Source: Pseudooceanicola onchidii (GTDB taxonomy: Bacteria; Pseudomonadota; Alphaproteobacteria; Rhodobacterales; Rhodobacteraceae). From it: a DNA stretch of 64,000 bases. The stretch lies in the NCBI RefSeq assembly GCF_004959925.1, contig NZ_SPUW01000002.1, positions 868,001 through 932,000 of the forward strand. The letters are read 5' to 3'. Below the pieces are notes generated by a model. The model did no database searches. It was not told where the DNA came from and saw only the letters and a program-made list of their open reading frames with translations. This document shows, piece after piece, positions 24,999 to 33,611 of this stretch (position 1 is its first letter; each line of letters opens with the position of its first letter). The translations under genes were made by a program, and so were the position numbers.

Positions 24999-25735
24999 CG
25001 CAGCACCTCGCATCGCGCGCCGCCAAGTCCGCCGGGGTTGTCGGCCTCAAACGCGGCCAGATCCGCCGGGGTCATCGCCGCAAGGCGGATCTCGTCCCCG
25101 GCCTGCAAGGGCGTCGCCGGATCTCGGTGCACGTCGAAGCCATGAAAGGCGGACTGTCCGATATGACGCCAGCCGGTCGGCGTGGCGTTGGTGAAGATGA
25201 TCAGCTGACGCACCGCAGCGACCAGCGCGCCGCGCGGCACATCCGGTGTGATCTGGGGCAGGCGGGGCACGTCCCACTGCGGCGGCAGCAGGCCCATGTA
25301 GGGCAGGCCGGGGGCGAAACCGATGGCCAGGACACGCAGTGGCGCCTCCAGCAGCGCCTGTCGGGCGGCGTCGGGCGACAGCCCTGCCGCTTTGGCCATG
25401 TCGTTGAATTGCGGGCCTTTATCGCCGCCGATCACCACGGGGATCGTCCAGCGCCGCAGGGGCGGCGGCAGGGCGGCCGAGGCCAGGTCGGTCGCGTCGA
25501 TGATCCGCTGCACCTCGGTCACCACCTCGGCCCGGGTGACGCGCGCCGGGTCGAACCGCACGAAGACCGAGGTCAGCGATCCCGCGATCTCCTCGACCCC
25601 CGGGGGGGCTGCGGTCTCGATCGCGCGGCGCAGCATCTGGACCGCCCCGACCGTCGCTTCGGCCGGGGTCAGGCCCAGCCGGATCAACAGGCCATCGGGT
25701 CCATGCGGCAGGATTTCAGGGGGGATCGGGGTCAT
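24995..25735 (-). CDS. pxpB: 5-oxoprolinase subunit B (KipI/AHS1)
   Basis: 246 residues with the AHS1 domain: DGLLIRLG at the N terminus, SVFVRFDP, IPVVIGGDKGPQFNDMA, LAIGFAPGLPYMGLLPPQWDVPRL and TGWRHIGQSAFHGFDVHRDPAT. First gene of pxpBCA. Homologues in Bacillus (KipI) inhibit a kinase, but with PxpA and PxpC next to it the enzyme role is favoured. ATG 25735 gives the usual start; a frame extension to 25786 is not supported. It is divergent from dnaE with a 92-base gap. Confidence 0.92.
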   Translation of the reverse strand: MTPIPPEILPHGPDGLLIRLGLTPAEATVGAVQMLRRAIETAAPPGVEEIAGSLTSVFVRFDPARVTRAEVVTEVQRIIDATDLASAALPPPLRRWTIPVVIGGDKGPQFNDMAKAAGLSPDAARQALLEAPLRVLAIGFAPGLPYMGLLPPQWDVPRLPQITPDVPRGALVAAVRQLIIFTNATPTGWRHIGQSAFHGFDVHRDPATPLQAGDEIRLAAMTPADLAAFEADNPGGLGGARCEVLR

Positions 25736-25827
25736 GCGGTATCTCGTGTCTTGCGCCAAGATCGTCGAGACAGAAAGTGAGTGCAACCGGTGTTCCCTTG
25801 CCCCGGCGCACGCGGTAGCGTCGCGAC

Positions 25828-28800
25828 ATGAGTGATCCGCGATTCATCCACCTCCGCACCCATACCGAATATTCGCTTCTGGAAGGCGCCGTCCGGCTGA
25901 AAAAGCTGCCGGGCATTTGCAAGGCCGCCGGAATGCCGGCGGTGGCGGTGACGGACACGAATTCGATGTTCTGCGCGCTGGAATTTGCCGTCGGCGCCAG
26001 CGGAGAGGGCGTGCAGCCGATCATGGGGTGTCAGGTTGATCTGACATATCTGACAACCCAGCCCGGAGAGAAACCCAAACCCCCTGCGCCCGTGGTGCTG
26101 CTGGCGCAAACCGAGGTCGGGTATGAAAACCTGATGCGGTTGTCGTCGTGCCTTTACGTCGACAACGCCGGTCAGTTGCCCCAGGTCTCGATGGAAGAGC
26201 TGGAAGAGTTCTCGGCCGGTTTGATCTGCCTGTCGGGCGGGGCGCTTGGTCCGGTCGGTATGCTGCTTCAGGCTGGGCAACGCCCGGCGGCGCAGGCGTT
26301 GATGGACCGGCTCAAGGGGATTTTCGCGGATCGTCTTTACGTGGAACTTCAACGGCACCCCGGCGAAAAAGGCCTGCCCGAGGCCGAACGCACGACCGAG
26401 CGCGGCTTTGTCGAGATGGCCTACGCGATGGAGCTGCCGCTGGTCGCCACAAACGACGTCTACTTCCCGAAGGAAGAGATGTACGAGGCCCATGACGCGC
26501 TGATCTGCATTGCCGAGGGCGCCTATGTCGACCAGCAGGAAGACCGCCGCCGCCTGACGCCGCAGCATTACTTCAAGTCGCCCGAGGAAATGGCGACGCT
26601 GTTTGCAGACATTCCTGAAGCGATCGAAAATACCGTCGAGATTGCCAAACGCTGCGCCTTCATGACCTATCGGCGCGACCCGATCCTGCCGAAGTTCGCC
26701 GATGACGAGGTCGCGGAATTGCGGCGCATGGCCAACGAAGGCCTGCAGGCGCGTCTGGCGGTGATCCCCCATGCGGTGACGCCCGAGGAATACCAGGAAC
26801 GGCTGGATTTCGAACTTGGCATCATCGAGGGCATGGGCTTTCCCGGCTACTTCCTGATCGTTGCGGACTTCATCCAGTGGGCCAAGGATCACGACATCCC
26901 CGTCGGCCCGGGGCGGGGGTCGGGTGCGGGGTCTCTGGTGGCCTACGCGCTGACGATCACCGACCTGGATCCGCTGCGCTATTCCCTTCTGTTCGAACGG
27001 TTTTTGAACCCCGAACGGGTGTCGATGCCCGACTTCGACATCGACTTCTGCATGGACCGCCGCGAAGAGGTGATCCGCTACGTGCAGGAGAAATACGGCC
27101 GCGACAAGGTGGGCCAGATCATCACCTTCGGTGCGCTTCTGTCGAAGGCGGCCGTGCGCGACATCGGCCGCGTTCTGCAGATGCCCTATGGGCAGGTCGA
27201 CCGCCTGTCGAAGATGATTCCGGTCGAAGGCGTCAAGCCCGTGTCGATCCAGCAGGCGCTGATCCAGGAAGAACGCCTGCGCGCCGAAGCGAAAACCGAA
27301 GAGGTCGTCGACCGGTTGCTGCAATACGGCATGCAGGTCGAGGGACTGTTGCGCAACGCCTCGACCCACGCGGCGGGCGTCGTGATCGGCGACCGGCCCC
27401 TGGATCGGTTGGTGCCGCTGTATCAGGATCCCCGGTCGGACATGCCGGCCACCCAGTTCAACATGAAGTGGGTCGAACAGGCGGGTCTGGTCAAGTTCGA
27501 CTTCCTTGGTCTGAAAACCCTGACGGTCATTCAGAACGCAATCGAACAGATCCACGCGGGCGGGCGCGACCTGCATGTCTCGGCTGACGGTTCTGTAATC
27601 TATGAACCGCCTGCCGGGGCGGAGAACGAGATCAACGCCATCCCGCTGGATGACGAGAAGACGTACGACCTTTATTCCGCGGCCAAGACGGTTGCGGTGT
27701 TTCAGGTTGAAAGCTCGGGCATGATGGATGCGCTCAAGCGCATGAAGCCGACCTGCATCGAAGACATCGTGGCGCTTGTCGCGCTTTATCGGCCCGGCCC
27801 GATGGAGAACATCCCGACCTATTGCGAGGTCAAGAACGGCCTGCGTCAGATCGAATCCGTCCACCCCCTTATCGACCATATCCTCGAGGAAACTCAGGGA
27901 ATTATCGTCTATCAGGAACAGGTGATGCAGATCGCGCAGGAGATGGCGGGCTACACGCTTGGCGGCGCGGACCTGCTGCGCCGCGCCATGGGCAAGAAGA
28001 TCAAGGAGGCGATGGACGCCGAACGCCCGAAATTCGAAAAGGGCGCGGGCGAGAACGGGGTGGACGCCAAGAAGGCGTCAGAAGTTTTCGACCTTTTGGA
28101 AAAGTTCGCAAACTACGGTTTCAACAAGTCGCACGCGGCGGCCTATGCGGTGGTGTCCTACCAGACGGCTTGGCTCAAGGCGAACCATCCGGTCGAGTTC
28201 ATGGCGGGCGTCATGAACTGCGATATCCATCTGACGGAAAAGCTCGCCACCTATTTCGAAGAGGTGAAAAAGGCGCTCAAGCTGCCCTATGTGCCGCCCT
28301 GCGTGAACCGTTCGGACGCGTCGTTCAAGGTGGTTGACGGGGCGCTGGTCTATGCGCTGGGTGCCCTGAAGAACGTCGGCCTGGACGCCATGCGGCTGGT
28401 GGTTGAAGGTCGGCGGGACGGGGATTCCGAGAAGCCCTTCGTCAACCTCTACGACTTCGCGCGGCGGGTCGAATTGAAGAAGGTCGGCAAGCGGCCGCTT
28501 GAGATGCTGGCCCGTGCCGGCGCCTTTGACGAGATCGACACGAACCGCCGCCGCGTCTTCGACAGCCTGGACGCGCTGGTGCAATATTCGGCAGCGATCT
28601 GGGAACAGAAGACCTCGAACCAGGTGTCGTTGTTTGGGGACGCGGGGGAGGATCTTCCGGAGCCGCGCCTGTCGCCGGTGCAGGATTGGCTGCCCGCCGA
28701 ACGTCTGGCCGAGGAATTCCGGGCTATCGGTTTCTACCTGTCGGGCCATCCGCTGGACGACTATGCCGGCGCGCTGAAACGCAAGGATGTCAAAACCCTG

Positions 28801-29337
28801 GACGAGGTCGCGCAGCTGGCGCAGGGTGGGCCTTTGGTCGCCAAGATCGCCGGGATCGTATCGGGCCGACAGGAGCGGAAATCGGCGCGGGGCAACCGGT
28901 TTGCCTTTGTTCAGGCGTCGGACACGACCGGGGCTTATGAGTGTACAGTCTTTTCTGACACGCTCGAAGCCAGCCGCGATCACCTTGATGCGGGCTCCAT
29001 GGTCGTGATCACGGTCGAGGCGACGATGGAAAGCGATCAGCTCAAGCTGTTGGCGCGGGGCATTGCGCCGCTGGACACCATCGTGGCGGACGCCGGAGGC
29101 ATCGGGCTCAAGATTTTCATCGAGTCGCCTGAAGCCATCGCAATGGTTGCCGAAGTTCTTGAAAACGCGACCAAAGCCGCCGCGCGTGTTGCAGGTGGGC
29201 CGGTCAGTTTCTGCATCATGGGCCCGGACCTGCCGGGCGAGGTCGAGATCGATTCCGGGGCCGAATTCCCGGTGACGCCACAGATCAAGGGCGCGATCAA
29301 AAGCCTGAACGGGGTGATGGCGGTCGAAGAGATCTAG
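25828..29337 (+). CDS. dnaE: DNA polymerase III alpha subunit
   Basis: 1169 residues, full length for DnaE1. Domains in order: PHP domain (FIHLRTHTEYSLLEGA, about 1-280); polymerase core with GPGRGSGAGSLVAYAL, catalytic aspartates in MPDFDIDFCMDRREEVI, and the KAAVRDIGRVLQMP stretch; fingers and helix-hairpin-helix region (YGFNKSHAAAYAVVSYQTAWLKANHP); and a C-terminal OB fold (AKIAGIVSGRQERKS). It is the replicative polymerase, acting with beta clamp and tau complex. The stop overlaps the convergent slyX stop by two to three bases. Confidence 0.98.
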   Translation: MSDPRFIHLRTHTEYSLLEGAVRLKKLPGICKAAGMPAVAVTDTNSMFCALEFAVGASGEGVQPIMGCQVDLTYLTTQPGEKPKPPAPVVLLAQTEVGYENLMRLSSCLYVDNAGQLPQVSMEELEEFSAGLICLSGGALGPVGMLLQAGQRPAAQALMDRLKGIFADRLYVELQRHPGEKGLPEAERTTERGFVEMAYAMELPLVATNDVYFPKEEMYEAHDALICIAEGAYVDQQEDRRRLTPQHYFKSPEEMATLFADIPEAIENTVEIAKRCAFMTYRRDPILPKFADDEVAELRRMANEGLQARLAVIPHAVTPEEYQERLDFELGIIEGMGFPGYFLIVADFIQWAKDHDIPVGPGRGSGAGSLVAYALTITDLDPLRYSLLFERFLNPERVSMPDFDIDFCMDRREEVIRYVQEKYGRDKVGQIITFGALLSKAAVRDIGRVLQMPYGQVDRLSKMIPVEGVKPVSIQQALIQEERLRAEAKTEEVVDRLLQYGMQVEGLLRNASTHAAGVVIGDRPLDRLVPLYQDPRSDMPATQFNMKWVEQAGLVKFDFLGLKTLTVIQNAIEQIHAGGRDLHVSADGSVIYEPPAGAENEINAIPLDDEKTYDLYSAAKTVAVFQVESSGMMDALKRMKPTCIEDIVALVALYRPGPMENIPTYCEVKNGLRQIESVHPLIDHILEETQGIIVYQEQVMQIAQEMAGYTLGGADLLRRAMGKKIKEAMDAERPKFEKGAGENGVDAKKASEVFDLLEKFANYGFNKSHAAAYAVVSYQTAWLKANHPVEFMAGVMNCDIHLTEKLATYFEEVKKALKLPYVPPCVNRSDASFKVVDGALVYALGALKNVGLDAMRLVVEGRRDGDSEKPFVNLYDFARRVELKKVGKRPLEMLARAGAFDEIDTNRRRVFDSLDALVQYSAAIWEQKTSNQVSLFGDAGEDLPEPRLSPVQDWLPAERLAEEFRAIGFYLSGHPLDDYAGALKRKDVKTLDEVAQLAQGGPLVAKIAGIVSGRQERKSARGNRFAFVQASDTTGAYECTVFSDTLEASRDHLDAGSMVVITVEATMESDQLKLLARGIAPLDTIVADAGGIGLKIFIESPEAIAMVAEVLENATKAAARVAGGPVSFCIMGPDLPGEVEIDSGAEFPVTPQIKGAIKSLNGVMAVEEI

Positions 29338-29528
29338 TAGTGCGGCGGGCGTTCGTCGCCTATGACGACCCCGCCTTCCTGCGACGCCTCGCGTTCCGCT
29401 TCCCGTTCCATCAGAAGCTGGACGCGACGTGTCAGCATGGCGATCTCGCGGTCCTGCCGCGCGATGGTGTCCGACAGGTCGTCGATGGCCCGTTCCAGAT
29501 GGGCGATGCGTTCTTCGTGTTCACTCAT
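29334..29528 (-). CDS. slyX: SlyX family protein
   Basis: 64 residues, mostly one coiled coil with heptads (ERIAHLERAIDDLSDTIARQ, then EIAMLTRRVQLLMERE) and the diagnostic C-terminal RPPHY of SlyX. The function of SlyX is unknown; in enterics it lies near slyD. The ATG at 29528 is used; the longer frame to 29636 includes non-conserved residues. It is convergent with dnaE and overlaps its stop. Confidence 0.88.
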   Translation of the reverse strand: MSEHEERIAHLERAIDDLSDTIARQDREIAMLTRRVQLLMEREAEREASQEGGVVIGDERPPHY

Positions 29529-29678
29529 GGTCCCGAACCCCCTGTCGCGATGCCTTGTCGCTGGCCCATAGGTGGACCGAAGGCGCGCGCGGCGCAAGGG
29601 TGCACCCGCGCTAAGCCTTGCCGCGACGCAGGCCATGGGCTAGACCCCGCCGCGAGCCAAACCACGTAAGGGTCCGAC

Positions 29679-31163
29679 ATGGCGAAGGTCAAGAAAACCC
29701 CGCGCCCCAAGGCTGAAACGCCCAAGGGGTTCCGCGATTATTTCGGCGCGCAGGTGACCGAGCGGACGGAGATGCTGACCCGCATTGCCGGGGTCTATCA
29801 TCGCTACGGCTTCGATGCGCTGGAAAGCTCGGCGGTGGAAACCGTTGAGGCGCTTGGCAAATTCCTGCCGGACGTGGATCGCCCGAACGAAGGTGTCTTT
29901 GCCTGGCAAGAGGCGGACGAGGGCGACAAGGGCGACTGGCTGGCGCTGCGCTACGATCTGACGGCGCCGCTGGCCCGCGTCTATGCGCAGCACCGTAACG
30001 ATTTGCCGACACCTTTTCGGCGCTATGCCATGGGGCCTGTCTGGCGCAACGAAAAGCCCGGACCGGGGCGGTTTCGGCAGTTCTATCAATGTGATGCGGA
30101 TACGGTCGGCACGGCGAGCGTGGCGGCGGATGCCGAGATCTGCGCAATGCTGGCCGATTGCCTGGAAGAGGTCGGGATCCCGCGCGGCGACTACATCGTC
30201 CGGGTCAACAACCGCAAGGTTCTGAACGGCGTGCTCGAGGCCATGGGCGTGTCGGACGCCGGGCAGCAGGCTGACGTCCTGCGCACCATCGACAAGTTCG
30301 ACAAGGTGGGCGAGGCCGGGGTGCGAGAACTGCTTGGCAAGGGGCGGCTGGACGCCTCGGGCGCCTATATCGACGGGGTCGGGCTGGACGCGGCGCAGGC
30401 CGAACCGGTCATCGCCTTCCTGACGTCCAAGGGCGCGACCGTCGCCGAAACGCTGGCGAACCTGCGCGCTGCGATCGGGGACAGCCCCGTGGGCGCCGAC
30501 GGCGTGTCCGAGCTGGAACAGATCGCCGACCTGCTGGCGGCCGGCGGCTATGGCCCCGACCGGATCGAGATTGATCCGTCGGTCGTGCGGGGCCTTGGCT
30601 ATTACACAGGGCCGGTGTTCGAAGCCGAGCTGACCTTTGAAATTCTTGATGAAAAGGGTCGCAAGCGGCAGTTCGGGGCGGTCGCGGGCGGGGGGCGTTA
30701 CGATGACCTCGTGGCGCGGTTCACCGGGCAGCAGGTGCCGGCCGTCGGTGTCTCGATCGGGGTGGATCGTCTGTTGGCGGCGCTGCGCGAAAAGGGCCGC
30801 ATCGGGACGCAGGACCAGGGGCCGGTGGTGGTCACGGTGATGGATCGCGACCGGATGGCGGATTACCAGGCGATGGTGGCCGAGCTGCGGGCGGCAGGCA
30901 TCCGGGCCGAGGTCTATCTGGGCAACCCCAAGAACTTCGGCAACCAGCTGAAGTATGCGGACAAGCGGAACTCTCCGGCGGCCGTGATCGAGGGGGGCGA
31001 GGAAAAGGCGCGGGGCGTCGTGCAGGTGAAAGACCTGATCCTGGGCAAGATCATTGCCGAAAACGCGACGCTTGAGGAATGGAAGGAACGTCCGTCCCAA
31101 GCCGAAATTCCGCGCGATCAGTTGGTTCCGCACATTCAGAAGCTTCTGAAAGGGCAGGGCTGA
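29679..31163 (+). CDS. hisS: Histidyl-tRNA synthetase
   Basis: 494 residues. Class II motifs are present: motif 1 region [21 protein letters not shown], motif 2 with [29 protein letters not shown], the histidine-A region [11 protein letters not shown] and motif 3 [12 protein letters not shown] ... [10 protein letters not shown], followed by the anticodon-binding domain (about 400-494). It charges tRNA-His. It starts the hisS-hisZ-hisG unit; its stop shares one base with hisZ. Confidence 0.97.
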   Translation: MAKVKKTPRPKAETPKGFRDYFGAQVTERTEMLTRIAGVYHRYGFDALESSAVETVEALGKFLPDVDRPNEGVFAWQEADEGDKGDWLALRYDLTAPLARVYAQHRNDLPTPFRRYAMGPVWRNEKPGPGRFRQFYQCDADTVGTASVAADAEICAMLADCLEEVGIPRGDYIVRVNNRKVLNGVLEAMGVSDAGQQADVLRTIDKFDKVGEAGVRELLGKGRLDASGAYIDGVGLDAAQAEPVIAFLTSKGATVAETLANLRAAIGDSPVGADGVSELEQIADLLAAGGYGPDRIEIDPSVVRGLGYYTGPVFEAELTFEILDEKGRKRQFGAVAGGGRYDDLVARFTGQQVPAVGVSIGVDRLLAALREKGRIGTQDQGPVVVTVMDRDRMADYQAMVAELRAAGIRAEVYLGNPKNFGNQLKYADKRNSPAAVIEGGEEKARGVVQVKDLILGKIIAENATLEEWKERPSQAEIPRDQLVPHIQKLLKGQG

Positions 31164-32284
31164 TGCCTTTGTGGCAGGGGCATTCGCCCGAAACGCGGGC
31201 CGAGGTGAAGACCTGCGCCGCCCGTCTGCGCGCCGGGTTCGAAGCCGCAGGTGCGGCCCCGGTGGAATGCCCGATCCTGTTGCCGGCCGACACGCTTCTG
31301 GACCTGTACGGCGAAGACATCCGGGCGCGGGCCTACGTCACTTCGGACGCGCTGCGCGGCGAACAGATGATGCGCCCCGACTTCACCGTCCCGGTGGTCG
31401 AGATGCACATGAACGGCGGCGCCGAACCCGCACGCTACACCTATTCCGGAGAGGTCTTTCGCCGCCAGGAAGAGGACGAATCCCGGGCCAACGAATACCT
31501 GCAGGTCGGGGTCGAGGTCTTTGACGGATCCGATCCGGCGGCGGCGGATGCCGAGGTGTTCGCGCTTGTGCGGGCCGCGACCGAGGGGTTGAACCTGCGG
31601 GCGGCAACCGGCGACATCGGCATCTTGCTGGCCGCGGTGGCGGGGCTTGAGACCAGCGCGACCCGCAAGGCGGCGCTGATGCGGCACATCTGGCGGCCGC
31701 GCCGGTTCAAGGCGCTGCTTGACCGGTTCTCGGGCCGGACCCCGGTGCCGCCGTCGCGCCTTGCCCTGTTGTCAGCCGACAATCCGCTGGACGCGGCCGG
31801 GCCGCAGATTGGTCTGCGCGGTCGTGCCGAGGTCGAGGCGCGGATCGCCGCGCTGAAGGCGGATGCGGATACCGCGCCCCTGTCGGACAAGCAGGTCGGG
31901 TTGATCGACGCCATCCTCGAGGTGCGCGAAACGCTGCCCTACGCGCTGACCCGGTTGCGCGACATCGCCATCGACATGCCCGCGATTTCCCCGGCTGTGG
32001 AAGGGGTTGCCGCCCGCGCCGCCGCGCTGGACGCCCGCGGCGTGGACATCGAGGCGCTGGATTTCGAAGCCGCCTATGGCCGCACCCACATGGAATATTA
32101 CGACGGCTTCGTCTTTGGCCTTTATGCCGGCAGCCGCCCCGATCTGCCCCCCGTGGCGACCGGCGGGCGGTATGATGCGCTGACGCGGATCCTTGGCCAG
32201 CGGGCCGGGCGTCCGGATGGCATTCCGGCGGTCGGCGCGGTGGTGCGTCCCGGGCTGGTCGTCGAACTGGAGGCCGAGGCATGA
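31163..32284 (+). CDS. hisZ: ATP phosphoribosyltransferase regulatory subunit HisZ
   Basis: 373 residues, a catalytically inactive HisRS paralogue that regulates short-form HisG. It keeps a class II core (MRPDFTVPVVEMHM, YTYSGEVFRRQ with NEYLQVGVEVF, GRTHMEYYDGFVFGLYA, TGGRYDALTRILGQ) but has no anticodon domain. The ATG at 31163 overlaps the hisS stop by one base; the upstream frame start at 31079 lies inside hisS and is rejected. The short downstream hisG needs HisZ, which supports the call. Confidence 0.93.
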   Translation: MPLWQGHSPETRAEVKTCAARLRAGFEAAGAAPVECPILLPADTLLDLYGEDIRARAYVTSDALRGEQMMRPDFTVPVVEMHMNGGAEPARYTYSGEVFRRQEEDESRANEYLQVGVEVFDGSDPAAADAEVFALVRAATEGLNLRAATGDIGILLAAVAGLETSATRKAALMRHIWRPRRFKALLDRFSGRTPVPPSRLALLSADNPLDAAGPQIGLRGRAEVEARIAALKADADTAPLSDKQVGLIDAILEVRETLPYALTRLRDIAIDMPAISPAVEGVAARAAALDARGVDIEALDFEAAYGRTHMEYYDGFVFGLYAGSRPDLPPVATGGRYDALTRILGQRAGRPDGIPAVGAVVRPGLVVELEAEA

Positions 32285-32976
32285 GCGTGAAGCTGGGCGT
32301 GCCCTCCAAGGGGCGGCTGATGGAGAAGACCTTCGACTGGTTCGGGCAGCACGGCATCGTGCTGGGGCGCGCCGGGTCGGAACGTGAATATGCCGGCAAG
32401 GTCGACGGGATCGACGGGGTCGAATTGATCATGCTGTCCGCCGGAGAGATCCCGCGCGAACTGGCCGCCGGACGGATCCACCTGGGCGTCACCGGCACGG
32501 ATCTGGTGCGCGAAAAGCTGGCCGGGTGGGATCAGCGGGTCGAGGAACTGGCCGAGCTGGGCTTCGGTCACGCCGACCTGATCCTCGCCGTGCCGCAGGC
32601 CTGGGTCGACGTCGATCTGCTGGATGACCTCGATGCGGTGGCCTCGGCCTTCCGGGCGGCGCACGGGTTCCGGCTTCGGATCGCGACCAAGTACCACCGG
32701 CTGGTGCGGGATTACCTGCGCGATCATGGGGTTGCGGACTATCAGCTTGTCGACAGCCAGGGCGCGACCGAAGGCACCGTGAAGAACGAAACCGCCGAGG
32801 CGATCGCCGACATCACCTCGACCGGGGAAACCTTGCGGGCCAACCATCTCAAGATCCTGGGCGAAGAGCCGATCCTGAGGTCGCAGGCCACGCTGTTCCG
32901 GTCCCGCCGGGCCGAGATGTCGGCCGAGGATCGGCAGGTGCTGGCGCTGTTGCTGGACCGGCTGGGGCTGGACTGA
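32281..32976 (+). CDS. hisG: ATP phosphoribosyltransferase catalytic subunit, short form
   Basis: 231 residues, the short HisG lacking the C-terminal regulatory domain. It catalyses the first step of histidine synthesis. Visible blocks: LGVPSKGRLMEKTFDWF at the start, GIDGVELIMLSAGEIPRELAAG, HLGVTGTDLVREKL, and LVDSQGATEGTVKNETAEAIADI with the PRPP-binding pattern. It overlaps hisZ by four bases (ATGA), consistent with a HisG4-HisZ4 complex. Confidence 0.95.
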   Translation: MSVKLGVPSKGRLMEKTFDWFGQHGIVLGRAGSEREYAGKVDGIDGVELIMLSAGEIPRELAAGRIHLGVTGTDLVREKLAGWDQRVEELAELGFGHADLILAVPQAWVDVDLLDDLDAVASAFRAAHGFRLRIATKYHRLVRDYLRDHGVADYQLVDSQGATEGTVKNETAEAIADITSTGETLRANHLKILGEEPILRSQATLFRSRRAEMSAEDRQVLALLLDRLGLD

Positions 32977-32991
32977 CCGGCCGTCGGCCCC

Positions 32992-33420
32992 TCAAAGCAC
33001 CCCGATATCCGCCAGTGCCTTGGACAGGTCGGGGGGCAGGGTGTCTTCGCTTTGGCGTGATTTCGACAGGTCCGGCGGGGCGTCGCCCTCGGCCAGATAG
33101 CGCCATCCCTGGAACGGGCGGCGCGGTGTGGCGGCGGTCGTGTGCAGCTCGGGGTCGAGCAGCAGCGCGCAGTGACGGGTGCCGTCCGATCCGATGACCT
33201 CGTCCAGGCGCAGGACGCGCTGGCGGGCCTGGATGAACCCCTTGATCACCCAGTAGATCGACCCGCCGTCCAGCAGCTCGGCCTCGCGCTTGGGCCACAT
33301 GCGGGTGACATGGCGCGGGTTGCCGTCGCTGGCCTGGGCGCGACGGGTGGCCTGCCAGGCGGCCAGCTGGTCCACCGATTCCGTACCGACAGACAGCTTG
33401 ATAAGGTGTACTTTCGCCAT
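32992..33420 (-). CDS. DUF1489 family protein
   Basis: 142 residues matching DUF1489, an alphaproteobacterial family of unknown function: VHLIKLSVGTESVDQLAAWQ at the start, then HVTRMWPKREAELLDGGSIYWVIKGFIQARQ and a C-terminal FQGWRYLAEGDAPPDLS. Soluble, with no catalytic motif I can name. Divergent from nrdJ, and its start codon is only a few bases from the first NrdR-like box, so NrdR could influence it too (inference). Confidence 0.85.
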   Translation of the reverse strand: MAKVHLIKLSVGTESVDQLAAWQATRRAQASDGNPRHVTRMWPKREAELLDGGSIYWVIKGFIQARQRVLRLDEVIGSDGTRHCALLLDPELHTTAATPRRPFQGWRYLAEGDAPPDLSKSRQSEDTLPPDLSKALADIGVL

Positions 33421-33424
33421 GCTT

Positions 33425-33472
33425 ACCCTATATCTTGTGGTAATCCCGGTTCGGTTACCTTATATCTGCGAT
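33425..33472 (+). promoter_or_regulatory. Tandem NrdR-box-like sites upstream of nrdJ
   Basis: Box 1 ACCCTATATCTTGTGG (33425-33440) matches the published NrdR consensus (acaCwATATaTwGtgt) at about 13 of 16 positions; box 2 ACCTTATATCTGCGAT (33457-33472) is weaker but starts exactly 32 bases later, about three helix turns, the usual spacing of paired NrdR boxes. NrdR is the nucleotide-sensing repressor of ribonucleotide reductase genes. Confidence 0.68.
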
Positions 33473-33510
33473 CCCGGCGCGTCCAGCAAGTCAACAAGAC
33501 GTGTCATTTA

Positions 33511-33600
33511 CCTTTGGCCCACAGGCGATATGGATGCCGCCGGTGAAGGCCGGTAGAGACTGCCCGCCCGCAATGCTAACCTGTGAGTCCCATTTGCCCG
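33511..33600 (+). ncRNA. Putative structured leader of nrdJ, cobalamin-riboswitch-like
   Basis: A closing stem CACAGG (33520-33525) pairs with CCTGTG (33580-33585). Inside are a CCGG-TGAAGG-CCGG stem-loop (33540-33553) and ACTGCCCGCCCGCAATGCTAA in the place where cobalamin riboswitches have their conserved CCCGC-AACTG element. The long extra arms and the B12 box of the standard riboswitch are not seen. An 'nrdJ motif' candidate RNA in front of nrdJ genes has been described (recollection); this may be an example. The downstream enzyme uses adenosylcobalamin. Confidence 0.5.
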
Positions 33601-33611
33601 AGGATCATGCC

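Noticed and set aside
33511-33611. Standard full-length cobalamin riboswitch call
   Set aside because: The B12 box and peripheral arms are missing, so only a 'cobalamin-like leader' was claimed.
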